25,824 bases of DNA from a virus. Below the pieces are notes generated by a model. It ran no database searches, was not told where the DNA came from, and was given only the letters and a program-made list of their open reading frames with translations. The position numbers and the translations under genes were made by a program. Below, in pieces: positions 8,205 through 16,968 of this stretch (position 1 is the first letter of the stretch; every line of letters starts with the position of its first letter). The stretch is taken from positions 1 to 25,824 of the IMG/VR virus record IMGVR_UViG_3300025769_000734, one strand, 5' to 3'.

Positions 8205-9941
8205 TCAGGCCCCCCGAGGGCGGCGAGCATCAAGGATGCTTTGACCGGCCTGTTCGACGCCTCCCATAGGAGCGCCTCGTTGCTGAACGCTGGAGAAAGG
8301 AGCGCCTGCACCCATGCTGGTGCGGTTCTGTGGACTGGCGGGACCACGGTTCCTCATACCGAAGCCCTCGCCGCCGGGATTGGCCATGCCGGGAACCCGT
8401 GCCTGACGCCCCATTTGGGCGGCGAGTTGCGGCGGGATGTTTCGGCTGGGCAAGGCTCCGGGCGTACCCATGCCCCCGCCCATCTGCATGCCGCCCATGG
8501 GCTGACCTTGAGGCGGAGGCTGAGCGCCCGGCTCAGGTTGCTTGTAGATGAAGCGAATGTCGCGGCTGGCATCTTCGACGAGCGTAGGCTGGTAGCCCAT
8601 CATCATCATACGCTGTGCGATGTTGACTTCCATCTCATCACGGCGAAGGCGAGTAACCTCGTCTTCTTCTTCGTTGGGATAGAGGGTCAACTTCCAGTCG
8701 CTGACGTCCATTTGCTCGACCATGCGCGGGAACAGATGTTCGGTGTAGACCTTGTGACCGAACTCGACTGCGCGATTGGTGACCAGAATCTGCATACCTT
8801 CGTTGTTCAGACCGCCAGACTTTCCGGTGTCCATCATGAACACGTTGGACACGCCGTAGAATGCAGCAATGCGCTGACGCATCTCATCACGTGCAGGGAT
8901 GTATTGCATCTCCTCCAACGAATCCATCAACTTGACCCAGTTCACACCACCCTTTCCGTTGCCTTCTGTCGCAATCTTGGGGATGTAGTGCGGGTCACGC
9001 TCCAACTTCTCATCTGTCGCCTTCCAAAACGACTTCATGGATTCGAGGTTCTCAGTGGTGATGCTCAGGATGCCGCGAGGGATGCGGCGCTTCGAGTAAG
9101 CCGTGTACATGTAATTGTCCATGGCGGTCAGCGTCATGGCCTGTCGCCAGAGCGTCGAGACGGGACTGCGCCCGTAGAGTTTCGACGGCTGGTATTTGCT
9201 GACGTGAATGACTTCGCCTTTGAGGTAATACTGCGTCTTGCCGCTTCCAGCCGTGTTGACGTGATGCACGTCTTCCATCTCAGTGCCGCACGTCGGACAG
9301 AACTTGTCGTCCTCCGAGTAAGCCTTGACCTCGGTGCGGTGAACGGGGCAAACGCGGAACCGCCCACCACGAACGCCGCGCTTGTCGGCAATGATGCGCA
9401 TGAAGATAGGGTCGCCGCGCACGACTTCCTTGATGCGGTAGAAGGCCATTTCCTTCGTCTCGGGGTCGATGAAGTATTCTTTGATGAGGACGAGGAAGGC
9501 GTCGTCGGTGATGTTGAGGTCGTACTCAATCTCGCGCAGCACATCCATGAACGTCTGCTCCATGGAATTGCGCTGGTCAAGCAGCCACCTCGGGTAGACC
9601 AGTTGGTCAGGCTCAGGGTCGCGCACTTCTCCACCACATTCAGTGCACATTTCGACATCATGCTGATGCTCTTTGTCGCACTCCACACACTTCTTGTGGA
9701 ACTTCTTCTCCCAGCGATAACCACGACGGAAGATTTCCTGCTGAAGCGTACTAAGCACCGTGCGAAGAATGAGATTCTCGTTGGCCACAGCATAGAGTGC
9801 GGGGATGGTGATACCTTGCACAAGGACAGGCTCTTGGATGCCCGTGGTCCACAGAGGCATCTGGGGTTCAGGCGTCGTCCTACGACGGAAAGGTGCGCTC
9901 ACAGATTCGAGCAAACGGCCGACGCGACTTTTCTCTGCCAT
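8205..9941 (-). CDS. Portal protein with two inserted zinc ribbons
   Basis: The ATG at 9941 (TGATG overlap, GGAGGG upstream) gives 578 residues. The core shows portal features: KLYGRSPVSTLWRQA (about 246-260), a long helical stem region, and an IAAFYGVSNVFMM segment typical of phage portals (HK97/SPP1-like). It forms the ring at one head vertex through which DNA enters and leaves and on which the terminase docks. Two zinc ribbons are inserted: C85-x2-C88 with C99-x2-C102, and C198-x2-H201 with C215-x2-C218. These are not part of the usual portal fold as I know it. The C-terminal 120 residues are Gly/Met/Pro/Gln-rich and probably disordered. Confidence 0.88.
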   Translation of the reverse strand: MAEKSRVGRLLESVSAPFRRRTTPEPQMPLWTTGIQEPVLVQGITIPALYAVANENLILRTVLSTLQQEIFRRGYRWEKKFHKKCVECDKEHQHDVEMCTECGGEVRDPEPDQLVYPRWLLDQRNSMEQTFMDVLREIEYDLNITDDAFLVLIKEYFIDPETKEMAFYRIKEVVRGDPIFMRIIADKRGVRGGRFRVCPVHRTEVKAYSEDDKFCPTCGTEMEDVHHVNTAGSGKTQYYLKGEVIHVSKYQPSKLYGRSPVSTLWRQAMTLTAMDNYMYTAYSKRRIPRGILSITTENLESMKSFWKATDEKLERDPHYIPKIATEGNGKGGVNWVKLMDSLEEMQYIPARDEMRQRIAAFYGVSNVFMMDTGKSGGLNNEGMQILVTNRAVEFGHKVYTEHLFPRMVEQMDVSDWKLTLYPNEEEDEVTRLRRDEMEVNIAQRMMMMGYQPTLVEDASRDIRFIYKQPEPGAQPPPQGQPMGGMQMGGGMGTPGALPSRNIPPQLAAQMGRQARVPGMANPGGEGFGMRNRGPASPQNRTSMGAGAPFSSVQQRGAPMGGVEQAGQSILDARRPRGA

Positions 9942-11248
9942 CACAGACCCTCCGCCCAACTCATGACCGTATCACGGTCGACTCCCCATTCTCGCAACGA
10001 GTCCTCACCTTTGGCAGTTCCGTCTCTGTTCGAGAACTGCACAAAGCGCTTCAACTGCGTTTTTCGCACGGGGTCCTTCTCACCAATGTAAGCCATCACA
10101 GCCTTTGCCTGCATGTCTTTCATGCGCAAGTGAGGGGTGATGCCGTCCAACAACTTCGCAAGGTCGTCCTTCGCGTAGAAACTGACGCGATGCTGACTCC
10201 GCTGAGTGTCCGAGTAGACCTTCTGGTCCAATTGCAGGATGCCGGCTCCAATGTTCTTGTGCAACTGTTCGCAGTGCATGCGCCCTCGGTCGCCCGTAGC
10301 GATGAAGCCGGCACGCGGTTCGCCGCGCTCAGTGATGGTGATGTAGCCGTCAGCGTCAAGGAAGCCCGCGGCGTAGGCCCATGGGTCCTTGAGAATCAGA
10401 CCGTCACGGGTCATGGAAATGAACTCGCCTCGACGATGGCCCTTGACGATGTTGACCTCCTCACCATACATGTTGAGCAACTTGGACAAACGACCAGCCG
10501 TGATGCGACTGACGCCTTTCTCGACGAGGTTGCTGGTGATGGCCCGAGCCGTCATGGCCCCCTTCTCGTCAATCTCAGCCTTGGCCATGTGCATCCACTT
10601 CTGCTGCTCCTTGGTCAGAGAGTCAAATTGGTGCAGCGCAGTGCGCCACATCTTGCGAGCATCTTGCTTCTGCTGCATGGCTCCAACCCACGCCTGTCGC
10701 TCCTCTTCACCCCAGACGTCAGCGAACTCATCCAACTTCTCCAGCGCATCCTCGGCCGCCTCCCAGACGTTGCAGGCTCGAACGAGACTGGACTTGCGGG
10801 TGTTGCCGAACAAGCGCAACGAGCGCAGGTCCTTGTTGGACAGCCCCATCTTGCGCATGGTGTCTGCGTGCGGTACGGCCCAATCGAAGAGGTGTAGCGT
10901 AGCCTCGACTTCTGTTCCCTTGAGTGTACGAATACCCTGAATCAGCGCATCAATTTCGTCTCTGTCGTCTTTCATCACCCGACGCGCCTTACGCAAATCT
11001 CGAATGATGGACGATGCACTCTTACCGAGGCGGTCCTCGAACCAGCCTTCGCCAGTCGGTGAAAAGGGGGCATACTGTGGTGTAGGTGCAGGCTCTCCCG
11101 TGACGATGACGGTCTCCGAAGCAATGGCTTTGGCAATGTCGCCGTCGACCAGAGGGTGTGCGGTCAGGCTGGATGCGATGGTCGACAGAAGGTCGTGACC
11201 CATGTCGATGTGTTGGGTTGGACCCCCTACGCTCAGACTCGGCCACAT
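9941..11248 (-). CDS. Winged-helix plus LAGLIDADG-domain protein
   Basis: This 435-residue protein lies between terL and the portal gene; GAGGGAG precedes its ATG. Residues about 1-225 are mostly helical and unrecognised. Residues about 226-285 look like a winged helix (ARAITSNLVEKGVSRITAGR then a strand pair). Residues 294-301 read AGFLDADG, a LAGLIDADG motif with its acidic residue, followed by YITITERG and a pattern fitting one LAGLIDADG fold to about residue 400. A single motif means it would act as a dimer, as homing endonucleases of this type do. No intron or intein surrounds it and the frame is continuous with the long N-terminal part. It may be a domesticated nuclease working with the terminase, like HNH proteins beside terminases in other phages (inference). 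Confidence 0.75.
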   Translation of the reverse strand: MWPSLSVGGPTQHIDMGHDLLSTIASSLTAHPLVDGDIAKAIASETVIVTGEPAPTPQYAPFSPTGEGWFEDRLGKSASSIIRDLRKARRVMKDDRDEIDALIQGIRTLKGTEVEATLHLFDWAVPHADTMRKMGLSNKDLRSLRLFGNTRKSSLVRACNVWEAAEDALEKLDEFADVWGEEERQAWVGAMQQKQDARKMWRTALHQFDSLTKEQQKWMHMAKAEIDEKGAMTARAITSNLVEKGVSRITAGRLSKLLNMYGEEVNIVKGHRRGEFISMTRDGLILKDPWAYAAGFLDADGYITITERGEPRAGFIATGDRGRMHCEQLHKNIGAGILQLDQKVYSDTQRSQHRVSFYAKDDLAKLLDGITPHLRMKDMQAKAVMAYIGEKDPVRKTQLKRFVQFSNRDGTAKGEDSLREWGVDRDTVMSWAEGL

Positions 11249-11276
11249 GATACTCCCTCAGTTTGGTGCACTATAA

Positions 11277-12755
11277 TCATACCGTGAACCACGCGCCAGC
11301 GACCCTGCGAGAGGGCACGTCACCGAACCAGTCGTCAACTCCGTCGAGGTAATCGTCGAGCATTACGATGCTGCCCTTGAACTCCTTGGTCGCCCAATTG
11401 GCCAGTGCGAGGCTGACGGCCAAGTCGTCGTGCGAACCCACGGACTCCATGCGCCCGTTCTTCTGCATACCGAACCGACTCAGTTCTGTCTCAAGCGTGC
11501 GCGTGAACTCCTTGCTCCGCTCATCGCCCCACGGGGTCTTGATGTGGCCCTGCTCAAACGCCATGAGCAGCGACATGAACATGCTCTCCTTCTTCTGGCG
11601 CGTCGTCATGAACGTCTTGACGGGGATGTCTTCGCGCATGTCGCGCAACTCTGCCTCGAACATGCGCTGGAAGTTGTTGCCTTCCAACTCGATGAGGTCG
11701 GGTTGGAAGCGGTTGTTGAGCATGATGATGTGACGCTTCTGCGCCGTGCTGTTCAGCCCCTTCTGATGGACGACGTGCACGATTTCCTTTCGCTCGCTGC
11801 CCGGAGGCATGCGCATGACGGTCATGGCCGTGTAGTCGGCGTTCGAGTCGCTGGCGATGGCGGGGTCCCAGCCGATGAAGTGCTGACCAAACAGGCCACT
11901 GGCTTCGCCTTCCTCGTCGTACTCGTTCTCGGCTCTGTCCATCAGGAACAATTCTGAGTCGCGCGCCTTCTCCAGCAGCGTCATCGGGAACATGCTCGAC
12001 ATGTCGTGAATCGGCTCGCAGAGGTATTCACGTGCGAACTTGATGGCGGGCATGGACTCCTCACGCTGCTTGAGGGCGTCAAGCGGCCATCGGTTTGGCC
12101 AGAGCGGTTCGCCGTTGGGCAGAATCGCCGGATAGGTCTCGACGGTGAACGTGTCCTTGTCCTCCAACTCAGCATACAGGTCGTTGTACGAGAAAGGTGT
12201 GCCGACCATCATCAGTCGACCCGTGTGGTGCAACACAGGAAGCAGAACGGTGTAGAACCAGTCAGCCGCACGCTGCAGTTCAGAACTGGTCGTGCCCCAC
12301 AGAATGTCGTCGCAGACGACCACGTCGGGGTGGAAACCACGGGTTGCACCGCCCACGGACTTGGCCATGATACGGCTGCCGTTGGTGAACTCGAAGTAGG
12401 ACTTAGCCCACGGCTTGCCCGCAGGCTTCAGACCCTTGAGGATGTCCGAGGACTCAATGTTGTTGCGAATGAACCGCATGTGTTCCAGCGTCTGCTCCAG
12501 CGAGTGGGAGAAAATCATGACGTGCGTGTTGGGCTTGAACGCCGCCAACCAGAGTGCGTAGGACATGAAAAACACGGACTTGCCGTGGTCACGGCTCGCT
12601 TTCACGCAGTAGTAGCGGTGTTCGTTCAAGCCCTTGAGCCAGTCTTCGTGATGAGCGGACAACTCGAACTCCAGAATGTCCGTGAAGAAGTACGCGAAGG
12701 ACTTCTTGGACATCTGCGTGTCCATGTCGTGAATGAGGTTGTTGACGTCAGCCAC
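11277..12755 (-). CDS. terL: Terminase large subunit (ATPase and nuclease)
   Basis: This 492-residue protein is the DNA-packaging motor: its ATPase drives DNA into the prohead through the portal and its nuclease cuts the concatemer. The ATPase part shows a terminase-type Walker A, ASRDHGKS (53-60), a Walker B, VVVCDD (145-150), and the coupling motif MMVGTPFSYND (182-192). The RNase H-like nuclease shows D297 in IGWDPA, an acidic LIELEGNNFQ stretch (355-363) and SHDDLAVSLA (441-450). Length is normal for the family. It starts at GTG 12755 with GGTGA just upstream and overlaps nothing. The gene after it encodes a LAGLIDADG protein, then the portal. No intein is present. Confidence 0.95.
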   Translation of the reverse strand: MADVNNLIHDMDTQMSKKSFAYFFTDILEFELSAHHEDWLKGLNEHRYYCVKASRDHGKSVFFMSYALWLAAFKPNTHVMIFSHSLEQTLEHMRFIRNNIESSDILKGLKPAGKPWAKSYFEFTNGSRIMAKSVGGATRGFHPDVVVCDDILWGTTSSELQRAADWFYTVLLPVLHHTGRLMMVGTPFSYNDLYAELEDKDTFTVETYPAILPNGEPLWPNRWPLDALKQREESMPAIKFAREYLCEPIHDMSSMFPMTLLEKARDSELFLMDRAENEYDEEGEASGLFGQHFIGWDPAIASDSNADYTAMTVMRMPPGSERKEIVHVVHQKGLNSTAQKRHIIMLNNRFQPDLIELEGNNFQRMFEAELRDMREDIPVKTFMTTRQKKESMFMSLLMAFEQGHIKTPWGDERSKEFTRTLETELSRFGMQKNGRMESVGSHDDLAVSLALANWATKEFKGSIVMLDDYLDGVDDWFGDVPSRRVAGAWFTV

Positions 12756-12756
12756 A

Positions 12757-13863
12757 TCAATTCACCCCTACGAGTCTCCTCTGAGGATTCTGCTGCGCCT
12801 GCGCTGCACGAAACTCCTCCTCCTCTTTTCGACGCTGCTCGCTCTGGCTCATCCCACTGAATGCGCGCGTCTGCAAGTCACTGATACCTTGCTCTGAACC
12901 ACCCTCTTCCTCCATTGGTCGAGAAGGCTTCACAGCAACATCACCGGGCTCGTTTTCAGTTACCATGTTGAATCCATCCCTATCCGTCACACCTTGTCCT
13001 GCACGGTCGGCTGTTTCGTTGTTACTGGCCACGCTACCGGCAGGAGGAGGGAGTTGGGGTAGTTGAGCATCGACTTCCTCTCCCCTTGCATTGGTAGGCG
13101 TGAAATCTGCTACACCTACATTCCCGCTTCCCCTTGCGGCCATTGCTGCAGCGGTTCGATGCTCCAAGTCGTCAATGCTCATTCCCCCCACCATATTACC
13201 GAAGTTGCGAGCCACTTGCGCGTAACGCGCATCTTCTGCGCCGAACTCATCACCACGAGCCGCTGCACGCGCTTGTCTGAAACGTGCTCCTTCACGACGC
13301 ATTTGCGCTGCATCTTCTACGTTCTGTTGAGCCTGCTGACGGACTCCAACATTCGCTTCATTCGCACGTCGAAGAGCCTCTTGTCGTTCAAACGCACGGC
13401 GGCGATTGTACGCACCCGGATTCATCGCACCCGCTGCAAATCGACGTGCCATACTTGAGCCATCACCTTCGAGCATAGCGAGGCTACCGAGGTTACGCCC
13501 TTCCTGATACGGCTGCTCAAGTTCAGCCGCTCTCTCAGCAGCACTGTCCAAACGACGCTGTTCACGAAGGTCAGCACGGGCTTGTCCAGTGCGCGTCGTA
13601 AGTGCCCGACCAACACCACGACCGAGTGCAGAGCCCTGAGCGCCGCCCGAAATGGCGCTTTGAACCAGTCCACCAAGACTACGGTGCTGACCGGTGAGGG
13701 CGCCCGCTGCACCAGCGAGCATGCCAACTGCACCGAGCGCACGCTGTCCGCGGGTGACGCCGACGGCACGTCGGCCACGCCCTCCGCCACCAGTGACCAG
13801 AATCGGTGCACCTGTAACGGGGTATTGCACACCCACTGCTTTGCGAACAGCGACCTTGTCCAT
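12757..13863 (-). CDS. Arg/Ala/Gly-rich protein (368 aa), unrecognised
   Basis: The true start is the ATG at 13863, which overlaps the preceding stop (TGATG) and has GAGGTGA upstream; two GTGs just before it belong to the overlap. The N-terminal 100 residues are Gly/Arg/Ala-rich with a hydrophobic zipper (RALGAVGMLAGAAGALTG). A long, highly charged helical region follows (about 105-245, many Arg, Ala, Glu, Gln), with a Pro/acidic tail and a coiled-coil end (SQSEQRRKEEEEFRAAQA). The overall style, including a NPGAYNRR turn, recalls the gene at 21587 (QPGAFRQG). It sits directly before the large terminase. Function unknown; virion internal or scaffold protein are options. Confidence 0.6.
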   Translation of the reverse strand: MDKVAVRKAVGVQYPVTGAPILVTGGGGRGRRAVGVTRGQRALGAVGMLAGAAGALTGQHRSLGGLVQSAISGGAQGSALGRGVGRALTTRTGQARADLREQRRLDSAAERAAELEQPYQEGRNLGSLAMLEGDGSSMARRFAAGAMNPGAYNRRRAFERQEALRRANEANVGVRQQAQQNVEDAAQMRREGARFRQARAAARGDEFGAEDARYAQVARNFGNMVGGMSIDDLEHRTAAAMAARGSGNVGVADFTPTNARGEEVDAQLPQLPPPAGSVASNNETADRAGQGVTDRDGFNMVTENEPGDVAVKPSRPMEEEGGSEQGISDLQTRAFSGMSQSEQRRKEEEEFRAAQAQQNPQRRLVGVN

Positions 13864-15824
13864 CACCACTCACCTCGCAGGAAGCCGTCGAAGTAGCCCA
13901 TCTTCTTCCTCAACAGGTCGAGGTCGGAGGCCACATCATTTGAGCGTTGCACCAGCGAGCCGGTGCCGATGTCGAAGAAGGTCTGCTCACGCGGGGTGCC
14001 GCGGAACTGCTGGTATTGTTCCTCCAAAGCAGTGGCGGGACGCATCGGATAGGGTGCGATTTGAGGAGCAGGGGCCACGCGGGGTTGAGGCACGGGTGCA
14101 GCAGGTGGGAGAGCCGGAGCCGTGGGAAGTTGAGGCGGTGCTGGTGCACTCCTTCCCTGCAAGAAATCATCACGGAGTTCGGATAGAGGGCGCCTGACGC
14201 CCACTCCATCTCGGGGCGGCTGCTCGGGAAGCGGCCGCGAAGGCTCCTTTCGACCGATGGGCTCCACCTCGTTTGGAAAGTGCATGCGAGGAGACCAGTG
14301 GTCAGGTGATTCTGAGTGGTCGAACACAATGCGTCCGTGCGACTGGATGCCCTGCGTTGGAATGCTGCCCAGTGAAAACGATTCGTGGCCCGTGCGACCA
14401 AGCATGGCGTCAATGACGGACTCCGCTTTCTCGCGGAAACCGTCGTGGTCTTCATGTGGACCAAAGCGTGTTCCCGCAGAAATGTCGGCTTCGCGCACGC
14501 GTCGCACGACTTCGACTTTGGCCTCGTCTTCGGACATACCTTGGTCCATCAACTTCGCAGCCACGTGGCTCATGTGTGCCGCAATGTCTGCCGCATGCTT
14601 GTTCGCTTTACGACCAAAGTCGCTGCTCGCGTCTTGCACAGCCGCCCCAGCGTGTTCAGCGTGAATGCCGAACGACTCCTCGTTGTGGTCAGAACCAATG
14701 TGCTGCAGCAACTGCTGCGTCAACTTCTTCGTCGCACCGTCGCCACTGGGCACGCCAACACGGTGACCCCCACTTTGGAACAACATGCGCATGGCGCGAG
14801 TGCTGGCCAGCCTCTGCAACTCTTCGTCACTCATGTCGTCAGCAACGCCCATGCCACGAATGCTACTGGCAATGCGCTCTGGCAACGTCGTACCATCCTT
14901 ACTCTTGCGACCGCCAACCCGAGCCGTAGTGGGGTGAAAGTAAGCATCAGGGAGCAACTTGGCCATCTGATGCGCATGCACCTCTGGATGCGAACGCTGG
15001 TCTGCGCGGGCCTGCCGCAACTCATCGCTCAAATACATGTCGGGAAGCGTTCCGGTGCTCAGGTAGGTTCGGAAGTCTCGCGGCTTGACGCTGCTCACCA
15101 AACCGCCAGACAGTGTGCCGGGTAAGAGTGCACTGTGCTGTGCCCAAAGTTCAGAGTTGACGACTTCCGGGCGCTGCCCATCCGCAATGAGGCGGTCGGC
15201 CAACTGCTTGCCAATGTAGACCAGTCCGCCGTCAATCCAGTTCCCTGTCTGACCGCCGGCCACGTTTCCCTGATTCATCGAATACGTGAGGAGATGGCGC
15301 TTGCCGGTCGACTCGTCAATGCGTTGAGAACGAGACTGTCGGGCATGCTCAGGCAACTCCTTCTTATGATGCGGCCCAACGTGCACTTTGCGCCACTGCG
15401 GACTTTCGGCCGGAGGCAGGTAGTGGTTGCTCTGGTCTTTTCCATGCACGTCATCGTGTATGGCGTTGTAGTCGTCAATGGCACCGTTTGCCAGTTCAAG
15501 GGCCCGTTTAGGGTCATAACCGAAGATGTCCTGCAATCGACCCAGCATGTAATCCATGGGGTGCATACCGCCGGGAAGCAACTCACCGGTCTCAGGATGG
15601 TGGTTCCATGGAGGGTGGTCAGCGCCCTCTGGGTCAGGATTGATGGCACTTTGTGGTGCCCAAGGTGGGTGAGGGACCGGTTGGCCGTTTGGTCCCCGAA
15701 GGTAAAGCAGACCGGCACTCTTCAGAAGCGGGGTGCCCCGCATCACGTCGAGAAAGTGGTTGGTGCCAAAGAAGGGAACCTGCTTGCGAAGGTACGACGT
15801 CGCGGGCAGGTGCACCTTGAACAT
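13863..15824 (-). CDS. Large unrecognised head-region protein (653 aa), His-rich
   Basis: The ATG at 15824 overlaps the preceding stop (TGATG) and has GGGAGG seven bases upstream. The protein is rich in His, Pro and Asp in its first 300 residues (for example PPWNHHPETGE and VHVGPHHKKE), has a helical centre (residues about 340-460) with several HAxH and AAHMSHVAAK stretches, and a Pro-rich linker near 555-605. It ends with a helix, SNDVASDLDLLRKKMGYF. No membrane span, nucleotide-binding loop or paired CxxC is present. Its His-rich style resembles the giant protein at 1126, and both may be minor head or internal proteins. Family unknown. Confidence 0.7.
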   Translation of the reverse strand: MFKVHLPATSYLRKQVPFFGTNHFLDVMRGTPLLKSAGLLYLRGPNGQPVPHPPWAPQSAINPDPEGADHPPWNHHPETGELLPGGMHPMDYMLGRLQDIFGYDPKRALELANGAIDDYNAIHDDVHGKDQSNHYLPPAESPQWRKVHVGPHHKKELPEHARQSRSQRIDESTGKRHLLTYSMNQGNVAGGQTGNWIDGGLVYIGKQLADRLIADGQRPEVVNSELWAQHSALLPGTLSGGLVSSVKPRDFRTYLSTGTLPDMYLSDELRQARADQRSHPEVHAHQMAKLLPDAYFHPTTARVGGRKSKDGTTLPERIASSIRGMGVADDMSDEELQRLASTRAMRMLFQSGGHRVGVPSGDGATKKLTQQLLQHIGSDHNEESFGIHAEHAGAAVQDASSDFGRKANKHAADIAAHMSHVAAKLMDQGMSEDEAKVEVVRRVREADISAGTRFGPHEDHDGFREKAESVIDAMLGRTGHESFSLGSIPTQGIQSHGRIVFDHSESPDHWSPRMHFPNEVEPIGRKEPSRPLPEQPPRDGVGVRRPLSELRDDFLQGRSAPAPPQLPTAPALPPAAPVPQPRVAPAPQIAPYPMRPATALEEQYQQFRGTPREQTFFDIGTGSLVQRSNDVASDLDLLRKKMGYFDGFLRGEW

Positions 15825-16957
15825 CAGCCAACCCTCCCGCTTCCGCGGGCGACGAACATCGTGGACGGCGCACCCCAGTTCTTGGGGTCATCTTCCAGAT
15901 TCTCGGTCCCACCCTCAGGTTTGGTCGTGCTGTCTTGCCCTTCGCGGTGACCCGCTTCGCGGTTGTTCCCCGGACCTCCAGACACCGCCGCCTTCAGGCG
16001 GCGCTCTTGTCGCTCAGCCGTCTCCTTCAGTTGACGAAGGAGGCGGCGGAGTTGGGAAAGGTGCAGGTAGTCCCGCATCTTCTGCAGGTCCTCGATGTCC
16101 TCTTTGATGAGGTCAACAGACTTTCCAAAAGACTGGCCCATCTCTCGGGGCAACTTGGGCTCCGTTAGTTTCAGACCCTTGCCCGATGCTACCTTGGGCG
16201 TCTTGGGCTGATACGACGTCTCTGGACCAAGGCCGTGGCCGGCAGGAATCTGAGGGACGTTGCCCATCAACTTCCTACGTGATTGCGTGGCCATCTGGTG
16301 GCCGTACTTCTGCGGGAACATGCGAAGCGGCTGCTTGGTGTCGATGCCAAGGTGCGTGCGGTGGACGCTGAGCGGAGCCTCGTCAAGCCCACGCTTCTTG
16401 TGACCGCCCATCGCACGTGACTGCTGCTTGGCTCGACGGCTGGTGGCCGTCTCGATGCGAGCACCACCGGGCTGCACCTCGAACTGAGGTTGTTGCCAAC
16501 TCTTTGAGCGGGCCTTGCCCGCGTCGTCGAGTCGGGACTTCATCAGCGAACTCCAAGCGTGCTCCATCGGCTCACCCGTAGCGAGCATACCGCCGGGGGC
16601 AGGCATGGTGCCGGTCGCGTTGCCGATGCTGAGGTTGCCCATGTCGGGCATACCCGTCATGGCGCCAAACTGCTGCCCTTCGTTGAACTGGTCGTCCATC
16701 ATCGGAGGCTCTTCTTCCTCTTCAGGCATCATCGGGGGCATCTGCGGTTCGGGCTTGGGGATGGACAGTTGAAGGTGAGGGAGGTCGTCAGCCGACGTGG
16801 ACTGTTCCTTGTCCTTCATTTTCTGGTCGCGGACCTGCTCCATGACCTCAGGGTCACCAATGCCGTGGTCGTAACCACCGTCATCTTTGGAGTAACCAAG
16901 GTTGGACTCGCTACGCGGACTGTACATCCGCGTGTCGGAACCCGTCGTCATTGGCAT
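15824..16957 (-). CDS. Unrecognised 377-aa protein with internal AW..L motif
   Basis: The start ATG follows GAGGTGAG at good spacing, right after the preceding stop. The N-terminal third is disordered-looking, acidic and Pro/Met-rich. Residues 128-140 read GEPMEHAWSSLMK, the motif shared with the genes at 24300 and 23514. The centre is basic with many Arg, Lys and Gln. A coiled coil follows at about 290-320 (EDIEDLQKMRDYLHLSQLRR), then a hydrophilic tail. There is no enzyme or metal motif. The stop overlaps the next start as TGATG. Scaffold or virion-associated protein is plausible by position; no homologue is recognised. Confidence 0.65.
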   Translation of the reverse strand: MPMTTGSDTRMYSPRSESNLGYSKDDGGYDHGIGDPEVMEQVRDQKMKDKEQSTSADDLPHLQLSIPKPEPQMPPMMPEEEEEPPMMDDQFNEGQQFGAMTGMPDMGNLSIGNATGTMPAPGGMLATGEPMEHAWSSLMKSRLDDAGKARSKSWQQPQFEVQPGGARIETATSRRAKQQSRAMGGHKKRGLDEAPLSVHRTHLGIDTKQPLRMFPQKYGHQMATQSRRKLMGNVPQIPAGHGLGPETSYQPKTPKVASGKGLKLTEPKLPREMGQSFGKSVDLIKEDIEDLQKMRDYLHLSQLRRLLRQLKETAERQERRLKAAVSGGPGNNREAGHREGQDSTTKPEGGTENLEDDPKNWGAPSTMFVARGSGRVG

Positions 16958-16968
16958 CCCATCTCACC

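Noticed and set aside
8121-10091. Long plus-strand open frame of 656 codons opposite the portal gene
   Set aside because: It is antisense to a portal with clear family features, has no ribosome site or recognisable domain and has the His/Leu/Val-rich composition of a shadow frame in GC-rich sequence.
9893-10897. Plus-strand frame opposite the LAGLIDADG gene, and similar ones at 3682-4770, 12006-12860 and 15135-15950
   Set aside because: All lie antisense to well-supported genes and lack start signals and domains.
11277-12755. Intein in the large terminase, considered because a LAGLIDADG domain is next door
   Set aside because: All terminase motifs are present at normal spacing and the LAGLIDADG domain is in a separate gene with its own start.
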